Notes under the pieces: model-generated
Told to the model about the DNA's origin: nothing
The model's input: the letters and a program-made list of their open reading frames with translations, nothing else
Databases searched by the model: none
Position numbers and translations under genes: made by a program
Assembly (NCBI RefSeq): GCF_005877905.1
Contig: NZ_SWDV01000029.1
Span: 52,143-116,142, forward strand
Length of the DNA: 64,000 nucleotides
DNA from: Pseudomonas nicosulfuronedens
GTDB taxonomy: Bacteria; Pseudomonadota; Gammaproteobacteria; Pseudomonadales; Pseudomonadaceae
Direction of reading: 5' to 3'
Shown here: positions 51,801 through 60,046 of the stretch, piece by piece
Numbering within the stretch: the stretch's first letter is position 1
Layout: every line of letters starts with the position of its first letter

Positions 51801-54253
51801 AGGCTCCAGCTCAGCTCATCGGTCTGCGGTTGCGCAGGGGCTTCTTCCAGCGTTTCGAGGCTGAACTCGATGCTGTCGGCCTTGTGGCTGTCGTCCAGCG
51901 ACCAGCCTTGGTCTGCCAGGGTGGTGTCGGTAATTGGTGCAGCCGGCTCCAGCTCGATGTCCCAGCTGAGGCTTTCCGGCTCCAGGGTGGCGGTCGGCGC
52001 GCTCGATTCGTCCGGGACGGCAGAAGCGGCCAGCGGCTCGACGTCGTCGAGGGTCCAGGCACCCGGTTCGGCGGTGGGCTCGGCGGGAGGCAGGCCGGAG
52101 TCCAGCTCCAGGGGTTCGAAGGTAAAGCTGGATTCGACTTCGCCGGCAGGCTGCTCTTCGGGCTCCACAGGGAGGTCGAAATCGGCCAGCAGCGAAGGCT
52201 CTTCCACGGCAGCAGGCTCGGCGACCGGCGCGAAGGAGAAGCTCTCTGCGCTCTCGACGGCGGGTTGCGGCGCGTCAATGTCGGCCAGGTCCAGGATCGG
52301 TTCTTCGGCCGGAGCCAGCTCTTCGAGCGGAGCCAGCTGGGCTGGCTGTTCGTACGACGGCTCCTCAAGCGGAGCTGCCTCGAAGCTGGACGGTTCAAAG
52401 CTGTCGGCGATTTCCACCGGCGCGGCCAGTTCCGGCACCGCTTCCACCGGCACGGCTTCGGTCGGTTCGGCCAGCGGCTGGGCGGCCAGCACGTCGATCT
52501 CGTCCAGCGGATTGTCCAGCGGAGCGGGCGCGAAGGCGCTCGGCTCGGCATCGAGGATCGACGGACGCGGCTTGAGCGAGTAGCCCAGGCTGTCCAGGCT
52601 CTCCTCGGCCACGTCGAGGATCATGTCGCCCTGGGTGTTGTGGTCTTCCGACAGGCGCTCGAGGTAGTACTCGACACTGGTGATGGCGTCGGCCAGGGTG
52701 TCCAGGCTGTGCCAGTCCGGCACGGCCTGGCGCACCAGCAGCTGTTCCTGGATGTAGCGATTGCAGTTTTCCAGCAGTTTCGCCGCACGTTCCTGGGAGA
52801 TCATCGCCAGGCCACCACGAACCTGCGTGAGCAGTTCCGGCACGCGGGCCAGGTGCTCGTGGTTCCACTGCGAGGCGATGAACTCGATGATCGCGTCCTT
52901 GGCCAGTTCCAGGCCGTTGCGCGCTTCCTTGATCACCACCTGGTGGATCTGCTCGACGTCGGTGGTCGGCAGGACGTTCTCTTCGCTGCCCGGCTCTTCG
53001 CTCGGGCCGACCATGCCGGCCAGCGTGGCCTCGACATAGAGCAGCGCACCGGCGACATCCATCAGGGTGGCGTCGTTGGGCTGGCGCTGGCCGTGGGCGA
53101 GCGCGCTGACCACGTCGATCTGGTCGAGGATAACCTTGCGCGGCTGGCCGAAGCCCAGCACGGCGAGGGTGTCGGCAATCTGCTTGAGCGGTGCCAGCAG
53201 GCTGCCCAGCTCGTTCACGCCGCTGCGATCGCTGCGCACGAAGAGGTCGAGGCTGTCCTTGACCCGCACCAGCTCCTCGCACAGCGCGCCAACGACCGAG
53301 CGCATGGCGTCGCGGTCGGGGCCGGCGAGACGGGCACGTTCCTCGTCCACCAGGGCTGCACCCGGCAGGGCGTCGTCCAGGCGGTACTCGTCCTTCACCG
53401 CCCGCACGCGCGGCGAGTGGTCGGAGGCCTTGGCCACATAGAACAGCAGGTTCTTGATCAGCTCTTCCGGCGCCGGCTGGTTCATGGCGTCGGCGCCCTG
53501 GTCGACCAGGCGCTTGAACTCGCGGTCGACCTGGCGCAGCAGGTTACGCACCGAGGTGCCGTTGGCGATGCTGCCGTTGGCCAGGCCTTCGATCATCGCC
53601 GAAGCGATCACCCACAGGCGGCCCAGCGGGGCGTCCTTGCACAGGGACTCGAGGCGGGCGAAGACGCGCGCCAGGTAGCCCAGGTTGGTCGGCAGGTCCT
53701 GGTTGCGGATGACGCCGACCAGGGCGACCTGCAGCATCTGCCGCAGCTTGCGCAGCAGCGCCGGCAGTTCAGCGGTGCGCAGGCGCGCCAGGGCGTCCAC
53801 CGGCAGCACCGGGGATTCGCGGGACAGGTCGGGGGAGAACAGGCTGGTTTCCGACAGCAGCTTCTCGCCGCGGGCGGTGCGCAGGTCGTTGAGCAGCGGC
53901 AGCACCACCAGCGGCAGGTCGCGGCGGGCGCTCTGGATGCGCTCCAGGTAGGCAGGCAGCTGCAGAATGGCCTGCATCAGCACTTCCAGCGCTTCGCTCT
54001 GGCTGGACGTCTTGCCGTCGATCAGCGCCTGGGTCAGGTACTCCATTTCCTCGGCGAGCAGGGCCGCGCCGTAGAACTCCACCATCTGCAGCGTGCCGCG
54101 CACCTGGTGGATATAGGCCAGGCAAAAGCCCATCCGCGTCGGGTCCTGAGGGTTCTCGACGTAGGATTCGAGGGCTTGCCGCGCCTGCTTGAGCGTTTCG
54201 GCAATCTCGCCTTTTACCCATTCCAGGGCGACATAATCGTGCCGATCACCCAT
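45815..54253 (-). CDS. chpA: ChpA, giant multi-phosphotransfer histidine kinase of the type IV pilus system
   Basis: CheA-like hub of the Pil-Chp system, passing phosphate to PilG and PilH. 2812 residues from the ATG at 54253 (MGDRHDYVALEWVKGE, GTGGAG upstream); an ATG five codons earlier is possible. Phosphotransfer domains seen in order: His49 (IHQVRG), a Thr-type site (LTQVRGGLAM), His1124 (FHTLKGSGRM), His1291 (LHTLKGSAHM), a site without His (LETLSRGAQM), two of LHTLKGGARMAEI and one LHTLKGGARLAG; six His plus two atypical, as in PAO1. Then dimerisation and kinase (HMLRNAVDHGIE, ISGRGVGMDVV), CheW domain and a C-terminal receiver (LDIEMPRMDG). It is about 340 residues longer than the 2472 I recall for PAO1, with a roughly 500-residue acidic linker at about 565-1075. 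Confidence 0.97.
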   Translation of the reverse strand: MGDRHDYVALEWVKGEIAETLKQARQALESYVENPQDPTRMGFCLAYIHQVRGTLQMVEFYGAALLAEEMEYLTQALIDGKTSSQSEALEVLMQAILQLPAYLERIQSARRDLPLVVLPLLNDLRTARGEKLLSETSLFSPDLSRESPVLPVDALARLRTAELPALLRKLRQMLQVALVGVIRNQDLPTNLGYLARVFARLESLCKDAPLGRLWVIASAMIEGLANGSIANGTSVRNLLRQVDREFKRLVDQGADAMNQPAPEELIKNLLFYVAKASDHSPRVRAVKDEYRLDDALPGAALVDEERARLAGPDRDAMRSVVGALCEELVRVKDSLDLFVRSDRSGVNELGSLLAPLKQIADTLAVLGFGQPRKVILDQIDVVSALAHGQRQPNDATLMDVAGALLYVEATLAGMVGPSEEPGSEENVLPTTDVEQIHQVVIKEARNGLELAKDAIIEFIASQWNHEHLARVPELLTQVRGGLAMISQERAAKLLENCNRYIQEQLLVRQAVPDWHSLDTLADAITSVEYYLERLSEDHNTQGDMILDVAEESLDSLGYSLKPRPSILDAEPSAFAPAPLDNPLDEIDVLAAQPLAEPTEAVPVEAVPELAAPVEIADSFEPSSFEAAPLEEPSYEQPAQLAPLEELAPAEEPILDLADIDAPQPAVESAESFSFAPVAEPAAVEEPSLLADFDLPVEPEEQPAGEVESSFTFEPLELDSGLPPAEPTAEPGAWTLDDVEPLAASAVPDESSAPTATLEPESLSWDIELEPAAPITDTTLADQGWSLDDSHKADSIEFSLETLEEAPAQPQTDELSWSLDDAVPLAEAPRIDEPVQAESPVTEQTWEALDLSMAPSETPAAPELLEDFASLPSLEATPAPVDELSWDMESLTPTGEKPAEEDWFSIDLSQPAAESPAPSLELDESFASLEAHEPAPLATLESLDDLSFDAQPVTDAPSTAEASLVSDDNWTLGELSEPTALDAGVDLSLDAPLQLEPLEPLAEAETPSFQAQAWSDENIADLDLPEVELPSPPAELEPAAEAPAKPLSLAEVMAAPVQAINPPAQDVPPSLLPPPADEEPIDEELREVFIEEAGEVLETIGEHLPTWLANTDDRDSLTEIRRAFHTLKGSGRMVRALVIGELAWSIENLLNRVLDRSIVASPAVLQVIQDVVALLPELVDEYAASAQRQRDDVDRLAATAHALAKGQPVPPPGGGLPESAPQVEDITPELAEVEEIAAQAANEGLDESLDPQLLEIFRNEAEAHLETLVGFLADCAQQLPQPVTDDLQRALHTLKGSAHMAGILPIAEIATPLERLVKEFKTNLLQVDLREAELLHAAEGLFRVGLDQLVEGRPLAPIEGSPELLARIAQIHQERLEAAEAKRRGESGEGSGNDPQMIGMFLAEGMDILLDAEDLLRRWREHPQERHELGALYDELETLSRGAQMAELPQMAELADALLAVYGAVRQGRLETGDAFFSAAEAAHEALIGMMDQVAAALQVSARPEQVEALHRLLDAPVTAPEEIANELQDASDIEFVDLESLTADDFPAEDEEFLLDSRQVDDDNLPDGLSWSARGDNDGAPRGAADDDDDDVITAETPHAHPAPQQPPRALDEEMVAIFLEEAVDILDNAGQALDQWLASPEGLAALSTLQRDLHTLKGGARMAEIREIGDLSHELESLYEGLLDHRFQHSPPLGELLRTCHDRLATQLDQLQAGQALTDPADLVQTIRTFRQNPAAGLNLPQALAAQQEAVAEQEETLELPPVIETEIELELPTEAAPEAEAVETVEAFTPEDREPDSIDLESSVPDAAVEPQQQSASEDLDLQAFLDQAEAEIAESSQAEPEVIEPAAPVASAEVAGVQDSEYELAEDRDLELVEIFLEEGFDILESSSGALHRWMESPDNSVELEALQRDLHTLKGGARMAEIRPIGDLSHELEFLYEGLCGGRLRASPTLFELLQRCHDRLAEMLEAVQQHRRIPGGESLIDAIHRFRANPEEQLSIPSSVSLHAISSTPAAPEGPEADILDIFLEEADDLLEGMEQALGRWDAERENGALDELLRILHTLKGGARLAGQTSLGDLAHDLEQHLSEAQQQGAPWPESLLMDAQSGFEGLQAEVDQLRLHLGEVETADSQHEDLAEEPIAEQPAPVSLPALPEAIMAAAVPQRVDAPVVLPFVRRAQEAAQEAAARRAPQELVKVPAQLLEGLVNLAGETSIFRGRVEQQVSDVGSTLGEMDATIERVRDQLRRLDTETQAQILSRHQADAERAGYEEFDPLEMDRYSQLQQLSRALFESASDLFDLKETLAAKNRDAETLLLQQARVNTELQEGLMRTRMVPFDRLVPRLRRIVRQVASELGKQVEFVVSNAEGEMDRTVLERIVAPLEHMLRNAVDHGIESGEARRIAGKPEQGTIRLTLGREGGDILLTLADDGAGVRLEAVRRKAIERGLMTDDSELNDHEVLQFILEAGFSTAEKVTQISGRGVGMDVVNSEVKQLGGSMSIHSSVGEGTKFDIRLPFTVSVNRALMVLSGEDLYALPLNTIEGIVRVSPYELEALYEQAAADETGAAPSFEYAGQSYELKYLGDLLNNGQHPKLVGQSLPLPVILVRSADHAVAVQVDALAGSREIVVKSLGAQFAGVSGISGATILGDGRVVVILDLLATIRVLHAQLVQHAPRRQLAGPTAADIEHQRPTLVMVVDDSVTVRKVTSRLLERNGMNVLTAKDGVDAIAQLQEHKPDIMLLDIEMPRMDGFEVATLVRHDEQLKDLPIIMITSRTGEKHRDRALAIGVNQYLGKPYQESELLENIHKLVKAHV

Positions 54254-54277
54254 AGCCACTCCACTCATGTGTCTGTG

Positions 54278-55141
54278 TCATCCCTTCCGGGTAAAGGCCA
54301 GAACGCGCTCATCGGCGACCGGTTCGAGCAGCGGGTGGTGCCAATCGGCGACCTCGCCCACTCCGATCACCAGCAGCCCCCCAGGCGCCAGCCGCTCGGC
54401 CAGGCGATTGAGGATTTCCCGCCGCCGCCAGCGGCGGAAATAGATCAGCAGGTTCTGGCAAAAAATCACGTCCATGCCGGACATTGGCGCCTTGGCCAGT
54501 TCCAGCACATTCAGCCGCGCGCAACAGACGCGCCCGGCGAGATCGGGTATCACACGGTATCGACCGTCATCCTGCGCGCTGAAGTAGCGCGTGGCCAGTT
54601 CCGGGTCGATATCCTCCAGCTTGCGTGCCGCGTAGCTCGCCTCGCGCGCCCGGTTCAGGGCATTGAGGCTGATGTCGGTGCCGGTCACGCCGAACAGCGG
54701 CGCCAGACCTGCATCTTCCAGTACCTTGGCGGCCACCATGGCGAGGGAGTAAGGCTCCTCGCCACTGGAACAGCCGACGCTCCACAAGGCCAGTGGCCGG
54801 CTCGGGCCGACCTCTGCGAGGCGCCGGAGCAGGAAGCTCTCCAGCACGTCGAAGGATGCCTTGTGGCGAAAGAAACGGGTTTCCTGAACGGTGAGGCGGT
54901 CCAGCAGGTTCGACCACTCGACGGCGCCGCGTGGGCCGTCAGTGACCTGGCGGTAATAGGTGCCATAGTCGGCGATACCCAGTTCGCGCATCCGCGCGCC
55001 CAGGCTGGTCTGCAGGAAGGCACGGCGCTGCTCGTTGACCACGACGCCGGTCCGGTCTTCCAACAGTGCCTGCCAGTCGCGGAAGTCCGCGGCCGACATG
55101 TCGGCCAACGGCTGCAACGACCAGACGCCACTTGCCTGCAT
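54278..55141 (-). CDS. pilK: PilK, CheR-type methyltransferase
   Basis: SAM-dependent methylation of chemoreceptor glutamates, expected target PilJ. 287 residues from the ATG at 55141 (MQASGVWSLQPLADMSAADF), which has GAGGGGCG just upstream; a TTG six codons earlier is less likely. CheR_N (VVVNEQRRAFLQTSLGARMR), the conserved TVQETRFFRH, and the catalytic domain with LWSVGCSSGEEPYSLAM, GTDISLNALNRAR and DVIFCQNLLIYF. Lies between pilJ and chpA. Confidence 0.94.
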   Translation of the reverse strand: MQASGVWSLQPLADMSAADFRDWQALLEDRTGVVVNEQRRAFLQTSLGARMRELGIADYGTYYRQVTDGPRGAVEWSNLLDRLTVQETRFFRHKASFDVLESFLLRRLAEVGPSRPLALWSVGCSSGEEPYSLAMVAAKVLEDAGLAPLFGVTGTDISLNALNRAREASYAARKLEDIDPELATRYFSAQDDGRYRVIPDLAGRVCCARLNVLELAKAPMSGMDVIFCQNLLIYFRRWRRREILNRLAERLAPGGLLVIGVGEVADWHHPLLEPVADERVLAFTRKG

Positions 55142-55203
55142 GTCGCGCCCCTCGCTCAAGATTGTCGTGCGCTACCCGGCAAAGAGCAGCGCACCTCCTC
55201 TGC

Positions 55204-57252
55204 TCAGGCCTGTTCGGCGGTGTCCGGCAGTTTGAAGCCGGATACGGAGTGGCGCATCTCGCCGGCCATCTTGGCCAGGTTACCAATGCTGCGCGCAGTA
55301 GCGGTGGTACCGGCAGAGGTCTGCGAGGTGATCTCCTGGATCACGTTCATGGTGTTGGAAATGTGGCCGGCGGAGGAGGCCTGCTGACGGGCGGCGTTGG
55401 AAATGTTCTGGATCAACGCTGCCAGGGTCTTGGATACCTTCTCGATCTCTTCCAGGGACACACCGGCGTCCTGCGCCAGGCGGGCACCGCGGACCACCTC
55501 GGAGGTGGTCTGTTCCATCGAGATCACCGCTTCGTTGGTGTCGGTCTGAATGGTCTTAACCAGCGCTTCGATCTGCTTGGTCGCTGCGGAAGAACGTTCC
55601 GCCAGACGCTGTACTTCGTCCGCTACCACGGCGAAGCCGCGGCCCGCGTCGCCCGCCATGGACGCCTGGATCGCGGCGTTCAGGGCGAGGATGTTGGTCT
55701 GGTCGGCGATGTCGTTGATCAGGCTTACGATGTCACCGATCTCCTGGGACGATTCACCGAGGCGCTTGATCCGCTTCGAGGTGTCCTGGATCTGCTCACG
55801 GATGTTGTCCATGCCGGTGATGGTGTTGTGCACCACTTCGTTGCCCTTGTTGGCGATGGCTACGGAACGTTCCGCTACCGCCGAGGACTCGGAGGCGTTC
55901 GCCGATACCTGGTCAATGGACACGGCCATTTCGTTGATCGCGGCGGAGGCGCCGGCGATTTCCTGTGCCTGGTGCTCGGAAGCCTCGGCCAGGTGCATGG
56001 CGGTGGCCTGGGTTTCCTGGGCGGCGGCGGCCACCTGCACGGCGGTCAGGTTGATGGTTTCCACCAGCTCTCGGAGCTGGTCGATGGAGTAGTTGATGGA
56101 GTCCGCGATCGCACCGGTGAAGTCCTCGGTTACCGTCGCGGCCACCGTCAGGTCACCGTCGGCGAGGTCGGCGATTTCGTCGAGCAGTCGCAGAATCGCC
56201 GCCTGGTTACGCTCGTTCTTCTCGGCGGTCTCGGCCAGTCGGCGGTTGGTCTCACGCACCATCACCAGGCCGATGAGGATGATTGCGCCCAGGGCGATGA
56301 TACCCAGCGCGGCGCTGGCGACCTGGTTGAACACACGGCCTTCGGCCAGGTTCTCGAAGCCGGCGGCGAGGCTGGAAGCCTTGTCCAGCAGAGTCTGCGA
56401 GCCACCGAAGATGGTGTTGGCGGCTTCACGGACCTGGAACAGTTCCGGGGAGGTCTCGAGGATCTCATCCACCGAGCCGGACACGAATTCGAAGAGTTCG
56501 GCGATCTCGTTGAGGCGATCCACCGCTTCGGCGTTGGTCACCTTGGAGATGCTCATCGCCGCGTTGCCTTCCTTCATGCCCTTGAGTACGCGGCCGAAGA
56601 GGCTGGCGTCACGGCCGAAGCTGTCGGCGGCCTGCACCGAGTTCTCGTCACCGGCCAGCACCTTGTTCACCGAGCCGAGGATACGTTCGGCCAGCAGCGA
56701 CTGGCGCTGGGCTACCGCGACCTGGTCGGCCGGGGCGCCGTTTTCCAGCAGGATGTCGACGACCTCTTCGTACTCCACCTGCAGCTGCGGGATGGTTTCG
56801 GCGAGGGTCGCGGCTACCTGGTGCAGGGACAGTACGGTCTGTTCGCTGGCGAGGATGGAGTCGGCGTTCTTGCGCAGGGTGTCCCAGTCCTTCTGCACAT
56901 CCGCCATCTGCGGTTGTACCGAATCCGGGCTCGGCGGCAGGCCGGTGCTCTCGTCACCCTTGGAGAGGATGTTCCAGCGCTTCTCGAAGTCGTTGCGCGC
57001 TTCTTTCAGCAGCTTGAACGCCTCCGCCTTGCCCGCCGCGGCTTCCGTGGCGTTCTTGGCGATACGCTGGGACAGCACGCGCAGTTCGCCGGCATGGCCG
57101 ATGTACTGCTTGTCGTGGTTCGCCTGGGTGTTGAGGTAAGCGAAGTTGGCGAACAGCAAGACGATCGCCACGATCAGGACCACGAAGAGTCCGAGGATCA
57201 GCGAGCTGCTACGCGCACCCGAAAAAAGACTGCCTGCCTTTATATTTTTCAT
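55204..57252 (-). CDS. pilJ: PilJ, methyl-accepting protein of the Pil-Chp system
   Basis: Membrane chemoreceptor for the type IV pilus array. 682 residues: TM1 at about 15-37 ([20 protein letters not shown]), periplasmic part with two PilJ-type helical modules ([40 protein letters not shown]), TM2 near 305-325, HAMP, and the methyl-accepting domain with tip [20 protein letters not shown] and [13 protein letters not shown]. Ends without a CheR tether pentapeptide. The sequence is very close to PAO1 PilJ. 62 bp upstream of pilK. Confidence 0.97.
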   Translation of the reverse strand: MKNIKAGSLFSGARSSSLILGLFVVLIVAIVLLFANFAYLNTQANHDKQYIGHAGELRVLSQRIAKNATEAAAGKAEAFKLLKEARNDFEKRWNILSKGDESTGLPPSPDSVQPQMADVQKDWDTLRKNADSILASEQTVLSLHQVAATLAETIPQLQVEYEEVVDILLENGAPADQVAVAQRQSLLAERILGSVNKVLAGDENSVQAADSFGRDASLFGRVLKGMKEGNAAMSISKVTNAEAVDRLNEIAELFEFVSGSVDEILETSPELFQVREAANTIFGGSQTLLDKASSLAAGFENLAEGRVFNQVASAALGIIALGAIILIGLVMVRETNRRLAETAEKNERNQAAILRLLDEIADLADGDLTVAATVTEDFTGAIADSINYSIDQLRELVETINLTAVQVAAAAQETQATAMHLAEASEHQAQEIAGASAAINEMAVSIDQVSANASESSAVAERSVAIANKGNEVVHNTITGMDNIREQIQDTSKRIKRLGESSQEIGDIVSLINDIADQTNILALNAAIQASMAGDAGRGFAVVADEVQRLAERSSAATKQIEALVKTIQTDTNEAVISMEQTTSEVVRGARLAQDAGVSLEEIEKVSKTLAALIQNISNAARQQASSAGHISNTMNVIQEITSQTSAGTTATARSIGNLAKMAGEMRHSVSGFKLPDTAEQA

Positions 57253-57303
57253 ATTCGGCCCCCGCCTGGACCCACCACGATTACGAATTCCATGTCACAA
57301 CAA

Positions 57304-57322
57304 GGGCCGGCAACGCCGGCCC
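57304..57322 (-). other. Hairpin in the pilI-pilJ gap
   Basis: Perfect 8-bp stem GGGCCGGC/GCCGGCCC with loop AAC (57304-57311 with 57315-57322), 14 bp after the pilI stop and about 50 bp before the pilJ start. No U-run; may stabilise or partly attenuate the transcript. Confidence 0.5.
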
Positions 57323-57335
57323 AACCGGTCAAACG

Positions 57336-57872
57336 CTAGCTGGCGACATCCAGGAACCCCGGGTGTTGAGCCAGCGCATGCGGACTGAACACGAGCCAGG
57401 GTTGCTCCCGGTGGAAGACGCCATGAATAAAGGGTTGCAGGACCGCTTCGAGGGGCGGCAGCTGCTCGGAGAAGGTGTCCACCGGGAAGTGCTGCATGCC
57501 GAACACCTCATCGACGATGAGGCCGGCGAAGACTTCCTGGTGTTCCACGACGAGCACGCGCCGCTGTTTGCGCAGAGGCGAAAGCTCCGCGCCGAGGAAA
57601 CCGCACAGGTCCATGATCGGCAACAGGCGGCCGCGCACGTTGGCGACCCCCTTCACCCAGTCACGGACACCGGGCAGCAAAGTGTAGCGCGGTTCGTGAA
57701 GAACCTCGCCGACCTCCCCCATGGGCGCCACGAACAGGCGCCCAGCCATGCGAAAGCCGATACCGTTCCAGCTCTGCACCACCTCGCGCTGCGCGGGCAG
57801 ACCCGCGGCCAGCTGACGACAGCGCTGATCGATCTGGACGAGAACCTCGAAAGGACTCTGGACTTCCGCCAT
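57336..57872 (-). CDS. pilI: PilI, CheW-type adaptor
   Basis: 178-residue CheW-like protein linking PilJ to ChpA. CheW pattern: GIGFRMAGRLFVAPMGEVGE, GVANVRGRLLPIMDLCGFLG, RVLVVEHQEVFAGLIVDEVF. Start at 57872 (MAEVQSPFEVLVQIDQRC). Same length as in PAO1. Follows pilH by about 54 bp. Confidence 0.96.
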   Translation of the reverse strand: MAEVQSPFEVLVQIDQRCRQLAAGLPAQREVVQSWNGIGFRMAGRLFVAPMGEVGEVLHEPRYTLLPGVRDWVKGVANVRGRLLPIMDLCGFLGAELSPLRKQRRVLVVEHQEVFAGLIVDEVFGMQHFPVDTFSEQLPPLEAVLQPFIHGVFHREQPWLVFSPHALAQHPGFLDVAS

Positions 57873-57926
57873 GCCGGCCCTGGCCTTCTCTAATAATTAT
57901 GTTCTGGTCGTGCAGGTACGGCTGTA

Positions 57927-58292
57927 TCAGCCGGCCAGCACCGAATTGATGGTCTTGAGCAGTGTCTCTTCGTCCACCGGCTTGGTCAGGTAGTCGCGAG
58001 CGCCCTGGCGCTTGCCCCAGACCTTGTCGGTCTCCTGGTCCTTGGTGGTGACGATGATCACCGGAATCGCGCTGGTTTCCGGGTCCTTGGACAGCTGACG
58101 GGTCGCCTGGAAGCCGTTCAGGCCGGGCATGACGATGTCCATCAGGACGACGTCGGGCTTTTCCTGGCGAGCAAGGGCCACGCCATCGGCGCCATTTTCG
58201 GCCTTGAGTACCTGGTGCGAGTGCTTTTCCAGCATCGCGGTCAGCTTGTACATCTCGGTCGGCGAGTCATCAACAATCAGAATTCGAGCCAT
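57927..58292 (-). CDS. pilH: PilH, CheY-like response regulator
   Basis: Single receiver domain, 121 residues from the ATG at 58292 (MARILIVDDSPTEMYKLTAM) with GGGGA upstream; an ATG four codons earlier is not needed. Phosphoacceptor Asp in DVVLMDIVMPGLNG (about residue 52), with the switch Thr in VTTKDQE and the Lys in YLTKPVDEET. Nearly identical to PAO1 PilH. It is thought to oppose PilG or act as a phosphate sink, favouring pilus retraction through PilT. Confidence 0.97.
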   Translation of the reverse strand: MARILIVDDSPTEMYKLTAMLEKHSHQVLKAENGADGVALARQEKPDVVLMDIVMPGLNGFQATRQLSKDPETSAIPVIIVTTKDQETDKVWGKRQGARDYLTKPVDEETLLKTINSVLAG

Positions 58293-58338
58293 TGTGGTCC
58301 CCATACGGAATAGGCGTCACCGGCGCTCGCGCCGGACT

Positions 58339-58746
58339 TCAGGAAGCGTGCTCCACCGGGGTGAAGTCGGGCACATGGGTCTTGATCGCGCCGAGCAGTT
58401 CTTCCTTGCTGAAGGGCTTGGTGAGGTACTGATCGGAACCGACGATGCGACCCTTGGCCTTGTCGAACAGGCCGTCCTTGGAGGACAGCATGATCACCGG
58501 CGTGGATTTGAATGCACTGTTGTTCTTGATCAGGGCGCAGGTCTGATAGCCATCCAGGCGCGGCATCATGATGTCAACGAAGATGATGCTGGGATGGGTA
58601 TCGGCGATCTTGGCCAGCGCGTCGAAGCCGTCGATGGCTGTAATGACATCGCAGCCGACTTTCTTCAGCAGGGTTTCAGCCGTGCGACGAATCGTCTTGG
58701 AATCGTCGATCACCATTACTTTCAAACCGTCGGAATGCTGTTCCAT
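58339..58746 (-). CDS. pilG: PilG, CheY-like response regulator
   Basis: Receiver-domain output protein, 135 residues from the ATG at 58746 (MEQHSDGLKVMVIDDSKTIR), after AAGGGCG. Phosphoacceptor Asp in IIFVDIMMPRLDGYQ (about residue 58), Lys in YLTKPFSKEE. In P. aeruginosa PilG promotes pilus extension (PilB) and raises cAMP through FimL/CyaB. First gene of the pilG-H-I-J-K-chpA-E cluster; divergent from gshB with 281 bp between starts. Confidence 0.97.
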   Translation of the reverse strand: MEQHSDGLKVMVIDDSKTIRRTAETLLKKVGCDVITAIDGFDALAKIADTHPSIIFVDIMMPRLDGYQTCALIKNNSAFKSTPVIMLSSKDGLFDKAKGRIVGSDQYLTKPFSKEELLGAIKTHVPDFTPVEHAS

Positions 58747-59027
58747 GTTCGCCCTTACCATCTCGGTGAGTCGTTTTTCCGCTTTTTATTTCAGTGCGCA
58801 AGCGCCCTGCCACCGTCGGGCTGCGACCCAATCGTGGGAACCTTTTACCACAATCGTCAGAATCTTTACCACGCCCAGCAAATTCAGGCCATAAGACCCC
58901 GAACGCGCAGGCTTTTTCCTTGACCGAGCGCACATCCAGCGCCACCCTGAGCGTCCATTTTCAGCCTTTGCGGCGCGACCCCGAGTCGCAGCCCCAAGCC
59001 GACGAATTTCCCCTAGGAGGACATCCC

Positions 59028-59990
59028 ATGAGCGTACGCCTCGGGATCGTGATGGACCCCATCGCGCAGATCAGTTTCAAGAAGGACAGCTCGCTGGCCA
59101 TGTTGCTGGCCGCCCAGGCCCGTGGTTGGCAGCTCTTCTATATGGAACAGCAGGACCTTTACCAGAAAGAGAACGTCGCCCGTGGCCGCATGCGCCCGCT
59201 CAAGGTGTTCTACGATCCGGCCCACTGGTTCGAACTGGAAGAGGAAGTCGACCAACCGCTGTCGGACCTGGACGTGATCCTGATGCGCAAGGACCCGCCC
59301 TTCGACAACGAGTTCGTCTACTCCACCTACCTGCTGGAACAGGCTGAAACCGCCGGCACCCTCATCGTCAACAAGCCGCAGAGCCTGCGTGACTGCAACG
59401 AGAAGTACTTCGCCACGCTGTTCCCGCAGTGCGCGCCACCGACGGTGGTGAGCCGCCGGTCCGACATTCTCCGCGAATTCGCCGCGGAGCATCGTGACAT
59501 CATTCTCAAACCCCTGGATGGCATGGGCGGATCGATGATCTTCCGCCACCGCGAAGGCGACCCGAACCTCTCGGTGATCCTCGAGACCCTGACCCGCCAC
59601 GGCCAGGAACAGGTCATGGCGCAGCGCTACCTGCCGGCCATCAAGGACGGCGACAAGCGCATCCTGATGATCGACGGTGAGCCGGTGGAATACTGCCTGG
59701 CGCGCATTCCCGCCCAGGGCGAGACCCGCGGCAACCTGGCCGCCGGCGGTCGTGGCGTGGCCCAGCCGCTGACCGAGCGCGACCGCTGGATCGCCGCCCA
59801 GGTCGGCCCGGAACTGCGCAAGCGCGGCCTGCTGTTCGTCGGCCTGGACGTGATCGGCGAGAACCTCACCGAGATCAACGTCACCAGCCCGACCTGCATC
59901 CGCGAGATCGATGCAGCCTACGACACGCGCATCGGTGAGAGACTGATGGCAGTCATCGACGAAAAGCTCAAGGCGCGCAGTGCGTCATAG
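59028..59990 (+). CDS. gshB: Glutathione synthetase
   Basis: ATP-grasp enzyme joining gamma-glutamylcysteine and glycine. 320 residues from the ATG at 59028 (MSVRLGIVMDPIAQISFKKD) with a perfect TAGGAGG seven bases upstream; the frame from 58794 is rejected. Blocks: SSLAMLLAAQARGW, LDVILMRKDPPFDNEFVYST, ILKPLDGMGGSMIFRH and GLDVIGENLTEINVTSPTCI. Monocistronic or grouped with tonB3, 56 bp downstream. Confidence 0.97.
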   Translation: MSVRLGIVMDPIAQISFKKDSSLAMLLAAQARGWQLFYMEQQDLYQKENVARGRMRPLKVFYDPAHWFELEEEVDQPLSDLDVILMRKDPPFDNEFVYSTYLLEQAETAGTLIVNKPQSLRDCNEKYFATLFPQCAPPTVVSRRSDILREFAAEHRDIILKPLDGMGGSMIFRHREGDPNLSVILETLTRHGQEQVMAQRYLPAIKDGDKRILMIDGEPVEYCLARIPAQGETRGNLAAGGRGVAQPLTERDRWIAAQVGPELRKRGLLFVGLDVIGENLTEINVTSPTCIREIDAAYDTRIGERLMAVIDEKLKARSAS

Positions 59991-60046
59991 ACTTTTATAA
60001 GCCTCGTCGGCAGACTTCCGCCCCACCCTGGCCTACGCGACCCGCA

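Noticed and set aside
45806..55387. Plus-strand open frame of 3193 codons
   Set aside because: It is antisense to chpA and pilK and parallels their codon phase; its translation has no recognisable domain and is rich in Gln/Arg/Leu, as expected for the complement of GC-rich codons. ChpA, PilK and PilJ motifs are clear on the other strand.
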